Virus record (IMG/VR): IMGVR_UViG_3300025781_000082
Coordinates: 1-23,127 of that record
DNA: 23,127 nucleotides
Source of the DNA: a virus
Direction: 5' to 3' (one strand)
Below the pieces are notes generated by a model that was not told where the DNA came from, made no database searches, and saw nothing but the letters and a program-made list of their open reading frames with translations. The first letter of the stretch is position 1. Each line of letters starts with the position of its first letter. Positions 1 through 7,219 of this stretch are shown piece by piece. The translations under genes and the position numbers were made by a program.

Positions 1-20
1 ACACAGTAGCGTCGAGAACC

Positions 21-755
21 GTGCCGCATGACATCTTTTTCATCAGCTATCAAGAACCCTATGCACAGGAAAACTTCAATCGCTTGCAGTCTCGCTTCCC
101 GCGAGCTCAACATGTGAGCGGTATCAAAGGCATACATAAAGCTCATTTGCGCTGCGCTGAGCTGAGCAGCACACCCATGTTCTGGACGGTTGATGCTGAT
201 ACCATTGCAGACAACAGCTTTGGTTTTGATTACCATCCGCCAGATTATGACAAGCAATATCTCCATCTATGGCACAGCCGCAATCCTGTGAACGGTCTGG
301 AATACGGTTGGGGCGCAATCAAGCTCTGGCCCACGAGGTTGGTGCGAGAGTTCAAATCCAACTGGTTAGATTTTACTACGACGGTTGGCAACATCAAGAT
401 CATTCCAGATGTGGTAGCTACTACCAAATATAACTGCGATGAGCTGGGCTCATGGCGTAGCGGCTTCAGAGAAGCTGTGAAACTCTGCGTAAACGTGCAG
501 AACGGCGATCATCTAGAAAGCATGGAACGACTGATGGTCTGGTGCACTGTAGATAACGGTGCAGAATATGCAGAAGCCAGCATGCAGGGTGCTAGAGCAG
601 GAATAGCATACTATCTGGATTGGCGTGAATCGTTCAGCGCAGGTTCATTGAAAAACATAAACGATTTTGATTGGCTCATGGAAATGTTTAATAATCGTGA
701 ACGCCATCTGGAACCGCCAACGCGATCTAACCTGCTGTCTGCACTGAGAGGATGA
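21..755 (+). CDS. GT-A-like putative glycosyltransferase, paralog 1 of 3 (possibly 5' truncated)
   Basis: A 244-aa protein that resembles a nucleotide-sugar glycosyltransferase of GT-A type. It opens with a short beta strand (DIFFISYQEP), followed by an acidic VDADT motif at about residues 57-61 that could be the metal-binding DxD. The C-terminal half carries W-R-S-G-F-R-E and W-C-T-V motifs shared with the next two genes, so the three are tandem paralogs. The GTG at 21 fits the length of paralog 2, but the frame is open to the window edge, so the true start may lie upstream. The stop is followed one base later by the ATG of the next gene. Family membership is inferred from the overall pattern; donor, acceptor and activity are unknown. 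Confidence 0.7.
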   Translation: MPHDIFFISYQEPYAQENFNRLQSRFPRAQHVSGIKGIHKAHLRCAELSSTPMFWTVDADTIADNSFGFDYHPPDYDKQYLHLWHSRNPVNGLEYGWGAIKLWPTRLVREFKSNWLDFTTTVGNIKIIPDVVATTKYNCDELGSWRSGFREAVKLCVNVQNGDHLESMERLMVWCTVDNGAEYAEASMQGARAGIAYYLDWRESFSAGSLKNINDFDWLMEMFNNRERHLEPPTRSNLLSALRG

Positions 756-756
756 T

Positions 757-1446
757 ATGTACGATATCGTATTCATCAGCTATGAGGAATCAAATGCTGA
801 GGAAAATTGGAAGCGACTGAAATCGCGATTTCCCATAGCCAAGCGGCTGCATGGTATCACCGGAATACACATGGCTCACATCGTGGCCGCTACCATGGTC
901 AGTACAGACATGTTCTACTGCGTAGACGGTGACGCTGTGATAGATGACGCGTTTGCTTTTGATCACGTGGTACCTGACCATCAGCTTGATCATGTGCATG
1001 TGTTCAGAGCTAGGAATCCAATCAACGATTTGGTATATGGATATGGTGCGGTCAAGCTGCTGCCAACGCTAGATGTTCGTCGCTTGGTTGACCGAGATTT
1101 CAAACCGGACATGACCAGCAGCATCAATAGAAAATACAAGGTGGTGCATCAGCTTTCCAACCTCACTGCATTCAACACTGATCCATATAACACGTGGCGC
1201 AGTGCCTTCCGTGAATGTGCAAAGCTGGCCAGCGGTGTGATAGATGGTCAAGTGAATTCCGAGACACAGCAGCGTTTGGAAACATGGTGCACCGTGGGAC
1301 AAGGCAGAGAGTACGGACATTGGTGCCTGCTTGGTGCACAAGCTGGCAGGCAATTTGGGTTGGACAGCAGAGGCACTGATCAATTGATGAAGATCAACGA
1401 TTGGTCTTGGCTAAGACAACGTTATGAGATGGATGGTCTGGCATGA
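757..1446 (+). CDS. GT-A-like putative glycosyltransferase, paralog 2 of 3
   Basis: A 229-aa paralog of its two neighbours, starting almost directly with the first beta strand (DIVFISYEES). A purine-rich GAGAGG lies 5-6 bases before the ATG. The VDGDA motif at about residues 56-60 is the candidate DxD. Downstream it keeps the W-R-S-A-F-R-E and W-C-T-V-G motifs and the final I-N-D-W-S-W-L segment found in the other copies. It overlaps the next gene by 4 nt (ATGA). No signal peptide or membrane segment is visible, so it should act in the cytoplasm. The assignment to glycosyltransferases comes from fold-like pattern and context with methyltransferases; it could be another GT-A-fold nucleotidyltransferase. 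Confidence 0.75.
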   Translation: MYDIVFISYEESNAEENWKRLKSRFPIAKRLHGITGIHMAHIVAATMVSTDMFYCVDGDAVIDDAFAFDHVVPDHQLDHVHVFRARNPINDLVYGYGAVKLLPTLDVRRLVDRDFKPDMTSSINRKYKVVHQLSNLTAFNTDPYNTWRSAFRECAKLASGVIDGQVNSETQQRLETWCTVGQGREYGHWCLLGAQAGRQFGLDSRGTDQLMKINDWSWLRQRYEMDGLA

Positions 1447-2312
1447 GCGAGTTTTGGTTTCGCGATCTAGAGATTTTCTATATCAGTTACGATGAACCCA
1501 ACTGTGAAGAAAACTGGAGGAACGTCACTTCTGTGTTGCCTCATGCGCGACGCGTGCATGGCGTAAAGGGATTTGAAACAGCACACAAAACCTGCGCCAT
1601 GCAGTCTCTGACCGAGCGCTTTGTTACGATCGATGGAGACAATTGGCTGTTACCAGAAGCTGCTGACACGCTGCTGAATGACACTGGCATGGAAGATGTG
1701 GTTTTCAGCTTCAAGAGCAAGAATGCCATCAATGGATTGGAATACGGCAACGGTGGTCTCAAGTGCTGGAACAGAAACATATTGTTGAATAGCAGCACAC
1801 ACGAGAGCAGCAACACTACCGATTTCTGCTGGGCCTTGCGCTACTATCAGATAGATGTGTTGGGCAGCATCAACGTCAACAACGCTACGCCGTACCAAGC
1901 CTGGCGAGCAGGTTACCGAGAAGGCATCAAGATGAGCTATCTCGACGGCGTGCCTATGAAAAATCCAATAACAGAAATCACATTGCTGCACAAGGGCAAT
2001 GCCAGCAAGCTAAACCTATGGATGACGGTAGGTAGAGACGTTGAAAACGGTGCATGGGCCATGCTGGGAGCGAGACAGGGATTCCACGAACTGTATTCAG
2101 GTGTGGTTGAAAACACAGTCATCAATGATTATGATTGGTTTGATCGGCATTGGACCAAATCATCTCGGGTAAACCTTGAGCCTGCACTAGAAAGATACAG
2201 CAGTCTGTTGCAAGACCAGTTCAATCTTTTCGTTCCTGAGCTAGACAGCAGCACCAGCAAGTGGATCAAGGCCAACTATATGCACCCGCCTAGAAAAGGC
2301 CTGATGTTATGA
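1443..2312 (+). CDS. GT-A-like putative glycosyltransferase, paralog 3 of 3
   Basis: A 289-aa protein, the longest and most diverged of the three paralogs. It has about ten extra N-terminal residues before the IFYISYDEP strand, an IDGDN candidate DxD at about residues 63-67, and an extra C-terminal tail of about 50 residues after the shared I-N-D-Y-D-W-F segment. The W-R-A-G-Y-R-E and W-M-T-V-G motifs and the L-G-A-R-Q-G segment match the other copies. It overlaps both neighbours by 4 nt, so translation is coupled. The different tail suggests a different acceptor or partner. The function is inferred only to the level of a putative sugar transferase. Confidence 0.72.
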   Translation: MSEFWFRDLEIFYISYDEPNCEENWRNVTSVLPHARRVHGVKGFETAHKTCAMQSLTERFVTIDGDNWLLPEAADTLLNDTGMEDVVFSFKSKNAINGLEYGNGGLKCWNRNILLNSSTHESSNTTDFCWALRYYQIDVLGSINVNNATPYQAWRAGYREGIKMSYLDGVPMKNPITEITLLHKGNASKLNLWMTVGRDVENGAWAMLGARQGFHELYSGVVENTVINDYDWFDRHWTKSSRVNLEPALERYSSLLQDQFNLFVPELDSSTSKWIKANYMHPPRKGLML

Positions 2313-3166
2313 TAAGCGATCTCAAGAACAAGGATGTTCTGCAGAAGCTGGCTAACGACGTTGATGTGCTTGAGTTCGTCATCAAGCTATCTCCTGATGA
2401 ACTAGAATCATTCGTCGCTATCACATCGTGGTCGCCTGCCATACTGGTCAAGCTGCGCAATCAACCAGCGCATCTCAGAGTCTTGCATCACATGTGGAAC
2501 TTGGTACCCATGCGCGATGAGACTTTCATACGCAATTTCTTCGAGATATACGAGTACCCCGGTGCCAACAAAGAAAGCATACTGGATGCTTTTAGCCGAG
2601 GCCAGATAGACAGCAAGATGTGGTTGATCAACACGCTGATAAGGCTTGACATGGACCTAGGGCGCATTTGGATCATGTGCGGATGGATAGGGTCTCTGGC
2701 TTATCTCATGTTCAAGAAGAAGACTTATCTTAACTTTGATTCCATACGTAGCTTTGATATAGATCCAATCTGCACGGATCTAGCAGACATGCTGAATAAA
2801 CAAGAAGTCAAACAGGATTGGTTGTTCAAAGCCAGCACGGCTGATGTCATGCAGCTGCAGTATGATGACCATTTTTGGTACACAAAGAAATCAGACGGAT
2901 CTCTTGAACGAGATTTTGGATCAGCTGATACCATCATCAATACCAGCTGTGAACACTTGGTGGATTTTGATTCATGGTATGCCAACATTCCTCAGGGCAA
3001 GCTGTTGGTATTGCAATGCAGCAGCCATGATAGCTACGAGGGACATGTCAACAACATGGACAGCGTCTATGAACTGGCGTCTCGAGCAAGCATGAAGCGA
3101 GTCCTATATAAAGGTACGCTGGACTGTGGTACATACCAACGACACATGCTCATAGGTAGGAAGTGA
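2309..3166 (+). CDS. Class I methyltransferase-like protein, paralog 1 of 2
   Basis: A 285-aa protein whose C-terminal half looks like a Rossmann-fold SAM-dependent methyltransferase. Residues about 119-133 hold a motif-I-like strand and turn (G-R-I-W-I-M-C-G-W-I-G). S-F-D-I-D-P at about 148-153 supplies the acidic residue expected to bind the SAM ribose, and A-D-T-I-I-N-T-S-C-E-H at about 206-216 fits motif IV. The first 110 residues are helical and of unknown role. It is about half identical by eye to the next gene, so the pair arose by tandem duplication. The ATG overlaps the upstream stop (ATGA). The substrate is unknown; the preceding glycosyltransferase-like genes suggest the same product. 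Confidence 0.68.
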   Translation: MISDLKNKDVLQKLANDVDVLEFVIKLSPDELESFVAITSWSPAILVKLRNQPAHLRVLHHMWNLVPMRDETFIRNFFEIYEYPGANKESILDAFSRGQIDSKMWLINTLIRLDMDLGRIWIMCGWIGSLAYLMFKKKTYLNFDSIRSFDIDPICTDLADMLNKQEVKQDWLFKASTADVMQLQYDDHFWYTKKSDGSLERDFGSADTIINTSCEHLVDFDSWYANIPQGKLLVLQCSSHDSYEGHVNNMDSVYELASRASMKRVLYKGTLDCGTYQRHMLIGRK

Positions 3167-4020
3167 TCATGGATCTAGGTGATAAAGACGTGCTGCTGAG
3201 GTTGCAGGCTCATCCAGAGACGCTGCAGTTCGTGATGAAACTGACTGATACTGAACTGAAGAGCTTTGCACAGATATTGGATTGGCCAGCACCTAGATTG
3301 GCTAGATTGCGCGATCAACCGTGGCATGCTGGTATATTGCACAAGATGTGGGACTTGGCTGCAGACAGAGAATCATTCTTCAAGACCTATCTCAGCATCT
3401 ACGATACAGCTGCAGACAGCGTGAACGTGTTGGATGCCTTCAGCCAAGGGCAACTGGACAGCAAGCGCTGGCTCATTGACACTGCGATCGGCTTGGGTAT
3501 ACCACTTGGCAGGACTTGGGTGTTGTGTGGATGGATAGGCACGCTGTCTTATCTCATGTTCACTAGATCAGATGATCTCAAATTGACATCTGTGAGGAGC
3601 TTTGACATAGATCCAAACTGTGAGGAGCTGGCAGAAAAGCTCAACAAGGAAAACGTCAAGGCAGGATGGCAATTCAAAGCGTTTACCAAAGACGTGAACC
3701 TGCTGGACTATGATTGCTTTGAATGGAGCGTTTGGAGCACAGTCAACAATCGCATGAGCCATCCCATACAGGATGCTGCGGATACGATCATAAACACCAG
3801 CTGCGATCACATGGGTTCTGACAGATCTTGGTGGGATCGCATACCAGCTGGCAAGTTGGTGATACTGCAGAACAACAACTGGCATGAAAATGACCAACAT
3901 GACAACAGCACCACTGATCTTGACAGTTTCAAGGCCATGTATCCTTTTGGTGAATTGCTGTATGCTGGACAGTTAGACTGTACACTGTATCAGCGTTTCA
4001 TGCTGATAGGACGTAAATGA
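3163..4020 (+). CDS. Class I methyltransferase-like protein, paralog 2 of 2
   Basis: A 285-aa tandem paralog of the preceding gene, matching it from the first residues (a D-L-x-x-K-D-V start) to the terminal L-I-G-R-K. It keeps the motif-I-like V-L-C-G-W-I-G-T-L-S-Y at about 120-130, S-F-D-I-D-P at about 146-151 and A-D-T-I-I-N-T-S-C-D-H at about 206-216. The GTG at 3163 is chosen over the ATG at 3169 because it gives a 4-nt GTGA overlap and aligns with the start of paralog 1. Differences cluster in the region between motif IV and the C-terminus, which may set substrate choice. A methyltransferase is the best reading, but the glycine-poor motif I is unusual. Confidence 0.68.
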   Translation: MIMDLGDKDVLLRLQAHPETLQFVMKLTDTELKSFAQILDWPAPRLARLRDQPWHAGILHKMWDLAADRESFFKTYLSIYDTAADSVNVLDAFSQGQLDSKRWLIDTAIGLGIPLGRTWVLCGWIGTLSYLMFTRSDDLKLTSVRSFDIDPNCEELAEKLNKENVKAGWQFKAFTKDVNLLDYDCFEWSVWSTVNNRMSHPIQDAADTIINTSCDHMGSDRSWWDRIPAGKLVILQNNNWHENDQHDNSTTDLDSFKAMYPFGELLYAGQLDCTLYQRFMLIGRK

Positions 4021-4262
4021 CCTCTGTGATTGATTCATTGACTGTTAGGCAGCTGCAGACAGAAGCCGCACGAGTCCTAGCCAGTGGACAGGGATTCGGC
4101 AACCATGAATTGGTGCAGTTCAATCAAGCAGCACATCATGACAGCCATGCATGGTATTGCAGTGTGATAGCTTGGTATGTAAGTAAATATGGCGACCTAC
4201 CAAGCAGGACGGGACCTGGGACTGCTGTCAAGCTGTTGTTGGATGCAAATCATGATCTATGA
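4017..4262 (+). CDS. Small protein of unknown function, coupled to radical SAM gene
   Basis: An 81-aa protein, not recognised. Its ATG overlaps the previous stop by 4 nt and its 3' end overlaps the radical SAM gene by 11 nt, so it is a coupled member of the cassette. It contains a helix-like N-terminal half (T-V-R-Q-L-Q-T-E-A-A-R-V-L-A-S-G), a His-rich H-H-D-S-H-A-W segment and a single Cys. There is no signal peptide, membrane segment or double-glycine leader. A small protein directly upstream of a radical SAM/SPASM enzyme is reminiscent of peptide-modification clusters, but the composition is that of a small folded domain rather than a clear precursor peptide. Confidence 0.6.
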   Translation: MTSVIDSLTVRQLQTEAARVLASGQGFGNHELVQFNQAAHHDSHAWYCSVIAWYVSKYGDLPSRTGPGTAVKLLLDANHDL

Positions 4263-5352
4263 TTATCAGGATATCAACACCGTTCATCTCGAGATAACGG
4301 ACAAGTGCAATGCCAGCTGTCCCATGTGTGGTCGCAACAAGTTTGGTGGGCCAGAGAACGAACACTTGCCACAGACAGAACTGAGCCTCGCTGATATACA
4401 GCAGATCATGCCTGAGGATTTCGTGCGCAGGCTCAACAGGCTTTACATGTGCGGCAACTATGGCGATCCTATCGTGGCAAATGATACATTGGAAGTTTTT
4501 GCTTGGCTGCGGGAGATAAATCCCAACATCAAGCTGGGCATACATACCAATGCCAGCGCACGCACTCCTGCGTGGTGGACTAACCTTGGCAAGCTGCTCA
4601 GTCGCAAGGGCGATTATGCCAAGTTTGGACTAGACGGTCTGGCTGATACCAACCACATCTATAGGCGCGGTACCAACTGGCAAAAGATCATGGATAATGC
4701 GCAGGCATTCATAGATGCTGGTGGCATAGCTCAATGGGAGTTCATAGTGTTCAAGCACAACGAGCATCAGATAGAAGATGCTCGCAGGCTCAGTGAACAG
4801 ATGGGATTCCAGCAGTTCCGTACCAAGAAGACCGGGCGCTTCTTCAGCAACACCAAGCTGCAGGGCAAGGACAGCCAGCCAGTTTGGAGCCGCAATGGCA
4901 TGGTTGAATACCACATAGAAAAACCAGACAACGCAGAATATCACAATGACAGCTTGGTCAATGAGCAGTCGCTGGTTGATCAGTTTGGCAGCATGCAGGG
5001 ATACCTCGATCAGACCTGTGTCAAGTGCAAGGTATCAGAGGACAAGAGCCTTTATATCAGCGCGGAAGGACTAGCCATGCCCTGCTGTTGGACAGCTAAC
5101 CAGCTTTATGTGTGGTATTGGCCCTACAAGCAAAGCGAGATCTGGAAGCTGCTAGACTATGACACTGATCACGTAAATGCTATCAAAAACCCGCTGGAAT
5201 CTATTGTAAATGGTAGTTATTTCAATAAGATAGCTGACAGCTGGTCGCAGCCAAGCATCACTGATGGCAAGCTGCGAGTATGCGCTAAAACATGCGGTTC
5301 TGGCTTCGATCAATTTGGCAGCCAGTTCAAGCAGAACGAGAGAGTAGCATGA
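4252..5352 (+). CDS. Radical SAM protein with SPASM-like C-terminal cysteines
   Basis: A 366-aa radical SAM enzyme. C-x3-C-x2-C (C19, C23, C26) would hold the [4Fe-4S] cluster that cleaves S-adenosylmethionine to a 5'-deoxyadenosyl radical. M-C-G-N-Y-G-D-P at about 66-73 takes the place of the GGE segment. The C-terminus has further cysteines in SPASM/twitch style (C256, C259, C278-C279, C344, C348) that may bind an auxiliary cluster. The ATG at 4252 is preferred to one at 4189 because the latter adds 21 residues that overlap the upstream gene and look non-coding. It is coupled 4 nt to the second radical SAM gene. SPASM proteins usually modify peptides or carbohydrates; the substrate is unknown. 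Confidence 0.85.
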   Translation: MIYDYQDINTVHLEITDKCNASCPMCGRNKFGGPENEHLPQTELSLADIQQIMPEDFVRRLNRLYMCGNYGDPIVANDTLEVFAWLREINPNIKLGIHTNASARTPAWWTNLGKLLSRKGDYAKFGLDGLADTNHIYRRGTNWQKIMDNAQAFIDAGGIAQWEFIVFKHNEHQIEDARRLSEQMGFQQFRTKKTGRFFSNTKLQGKDSQPVWSRNGMVEYHIEKPDNAEYHNDSLVNEQSLVDQFGSMQGYLDQTCVKCKVSEDKSLYISAEGLAMPCCWTANQLYVWYWPYKQSEIWKLLDYDTDHVNAIKNPLESIVNGSYFNKIADSWSQPSITDGKLRVCAKTCGSGFDQFGSQFKQNERVA

Positions 5353-6746
5353 CAGAATTACCAAGCAAAACCTTCTGTGCGTTGCCCTGGGTGCATCTCA
5401 GCAGCCGTCCAGATGGAGCCATGCGAGTGTGCTGCACAGCCAATGCCAGCAGCGTTCAAGATCCAGACAGCACCAAGAAGAGCGGCGGTGGTCAGATAGG
5501 AGTGCTGCGCACAGCTGATGGCACACCTGCCAATCTCAACAACAGCACGCTGATGGAAGCATGGAACAATGACTACATGCGCAATGTGCGCAAGATGATG
5601 CTGCGAGGAGAGAAGCCTCCCAGCTGTCTCAAGTGCTACAAGGAAGAAGAAGCCGGCGTCCAGAGCAAGCGCAACTGGGAAACAGCCTATTGGATTGATG
5701 AGCTGGGCCTGGATGACATCATAAGCGATACAACTGAAGACGGTGCTGTCAGTCCGCGGATACGCTATCTTGATCTGCGCCTGGGCAGCAAGTGCCAGCT
5801 GGCCTGCGTGATGTGCAGCCCGCACGACAGCAGCGGATGGGTCAAAGAATGGAACGAGATGTATCCTCAGATCCAAAACAACAGGCTTAAAGAAAGCTGG
5901 AACTGGGCAGACAAGGGCAAGCAGCATGGTGCCAGCTACAACTGGCACATGAATAATCCAGAGTTTTGGTCGCAGCTTTACGATCAGATACCTCACATGA
6001 AGCAGCTGTACTTTGCTGGCGGTGAGAGCACTATCATTGAAGAACATTACACGCTGTTGGAAGAAGTGATCAAGCGAGGTCATGCCAAGGACATAGAGCT
6101 GCGCTACAACAGCAATGCTGTGGAACTACCGCAGAGGCTGTTTGATTGTTGGAGCCACTTCCGCAGAGTCAAGTTCCATTTCAGCATGGACAGCTTTGGT
6201 GACAAGAACGATTACATACGTTATCCCAGCAACTGGGATCAGCTGGTTGCCAACATGCACAAGCTGGACAACACGCCTGACAACGTGATGGTAACCACGG
6301 CTGTCACGGTCATGGCGCTGAACATCTACTACATCCCAGACATGATCAAGTGGAAGCTGAGCCAAAACTTCAAGAAATTCAACTCCTGGCCAAACGGTGC
6401 TGGCATGATCAATTGGCATCTGGCCTATTGGCCTCCACAGCTAAACGTCAAGGTGCTGCCCAAGTGGGCCAAGCAGATGGTGCGAGAAAAGTTCGAGGAA
6501 TTCTTTTTGTGGCTTGAAGATAATTGGCAAAACACCACTGGTGCTGCACAATCGGGTATAAGCAAGGAAGACTTCTTCAAAGCTGGTTATGGTATAAAGA
6601 GATTGCGCGGTCTTTTAGATTTCATGGACAAAGAAGATTGGAGCGAACGCATGCCAGAGCTGCAGGAGTGGATCAAGCTGTTGGATCGCCAGCGTGGCTT
6701 GAGCTTTGTGGATACCTTTCCAGAGATATCTGGTTTGTTAGATTAG
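5349..6746 (+). CDS. Twitch/SPASM-type radical SAM protein
   Basis: A 465-aa radical SAM protein with an unusual order of domains. The N-terminus carries SPASM/twitch-like cysteines (C10 in a C-A-L-P-W context, C28-C29, C93, C96). The radical SAM core follows, with C-x3-C-x2-C at C149, C153 and C156, preceded by an L-D-L-R-L strand, and A-G-G-E-S at about 222-226. The ATG at 5349 overlaps the previous stop (ATGA); an upstream ATG at 5292 is rejected because it would overlap by about 60 nt. Proteins of this N-terminal-CxxPW type are known from phages and sugar or peptide clusters, mostly without assigned reactions. As last gene of the cassette it probably works with the preceding radical SAM enzyme. 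Confidence 0.85.
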   Translation: MTELPSKTFCALPWVHLSSRPDGAMRVCCTANASSVQDPDSTKKSGGGQIGVLRTADGTPANLNNSTLMEAWNNDYMRNVRKMMLRGEKPPSCLKCYKEEEAGVQSKRNWETAYWIDELGLDDIISDTTEDGAVSPRIRYLDLRLGSKCQLACVMCSPHDSSGWVKEWNEMYPQIQNNRLKESWNWADKGKQHGASYNWHMNNPEFWSQLYDQIPHMKQLYFAGGESTIIEEHYTLLEEVIKRGHAKDIELRYNSNAVELPQRLFDCWSHFRRVKFHFSMDSFGDKNDYIRYPSNWDQLVANMHKLDNTPDNVMVTTAVTVMALNIYYIPDMIKWKLSQNFKKFNSWPNGAGMINWHLAYWPPQLNVKVLPKWAKQMVREKFEEFFLWLEDNWQNTTGAAQSGISKEDFFKAGYGIKRLRGLLDFMDKEDWSERMPELQEWIKLLDRQRGLSFVDTFPEISGLLD

Positions 6747-6756
6747 GAGTAAAAGG

Positions 6757-7182
6757 ATGCAATGGGGAATGCCCGGTACCATAAATAGTAGTGTAAGTTC
6801 AACAGGGATCACCGTAATGGCACCTTCCCCCAAGAAGATAGTTGACAAGGCAGCTGATGCTGCCTGGGACGAGATTTTTGATAGTCTAAGCATAGAAAAC
6901 GAACCACCAACACGATACATACGCAGCGTGATCATACAGACCAAAGATGGCAGCACCATCAAGGTAAGTGGCAAGCATTTTGCAGAGATAATAGAGCAAG
7001 AACGAGAGCTCAGTCCTGAAGAAAGCGAGATACGCAGCTGCAGGATGAGCATCAATTTCCCCAAGTTGCGTTCCGACATTGATAGCTGGGCTGCTGATCT
7101 ATTGGGCAAGCTTAACACAGCTGATGCATTCAAGGTCACTGTAAAGCCAAAGAGCAAACGTACCGCAAAACGTAAAAATTAG
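6757..7182 (+). CDS. Hypothetical protein, basic C-terminus
   Basis: A 141-aa protein, not recognised. The ATG at 6757 has a good AGGAG 6 bases upstream. An in-frame ATG at 6817 (giving 121 aa, beginning M-A-P-S-P-K-K) also has an AGGGA at a spacing of 8 and lies about 30 nt downstream of an ATAAATA late-promoter-like sequence, so it may be the start from a second transcript. The protein has a helical acidic stretch (about 30-45), a beta-rich segment (about 50-65) and a lysine-rich end (K-P-K-S-K-R-T-A-K-R-K-N). It is not overlapped with the cassette before it (10-nt gap), so it may be an independent gene. Confidence 0.65.
   Translation: MQWGMPGTINSSVSSTGITVMAPSPKKIVDKAADAAWDEIFDSLSIENEPPTRYIRSVIIQTKDGSTIKVSGKHFAEIIEQERELSPEESEIRSCRMSINFPKLRSDIDSWAADLLGKLNTADAFKVTVKPKSKRTAKRKN
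6781..6787 (+). promoter_or_regulatory. ATAAATA, candidate T4-type late promoter
   Basis: ATAAATA matches seven of eight bases of the T4 late promoter core TATAAATA. It lies inside the N-terminal codons of the 6757 reading frame and about 30 bases before an in-frame ATG at 6817 that has its own Shine-Dalgarno sequence. A chance match is possible. Confidence 0.3.
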
Positions 7183-7184
7183 AA

Positions 7185-7214
7185 TTGACTGTGTGGTGAC
7201 ATACAGTCAATAAT
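7185..7214 (+). promoter_or_regulatory. Candidate sigma70-type promoter and hairpin before thyX
   Basis: TTGACT (7185-7190) and AATAAT (7209-7214) are separated by 18 bases and end only five bases before the thyX ATG. A transcript started here would be leaderless or nearly so, which fits the absence of a Shine-Dalgarno sequence. The same stretch contains a perfect 8-bp inverted repeat, TTGACTGT (7185-7192) and ACAGTCAA (7203-7210), with a 10-nt loop. This could be an operator covering the promoter, or an RNA hairpin on read-through transcripts. Confidence 0.4.
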
Positions 7215-7219
7215 TTGCT

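Noticed and set aside
5358-6083. 241-codon open frame on the minus strand
   Set aside because: Antisense to the second radical SAM gene, low-complexity Val/Ala/His composition, no motif.
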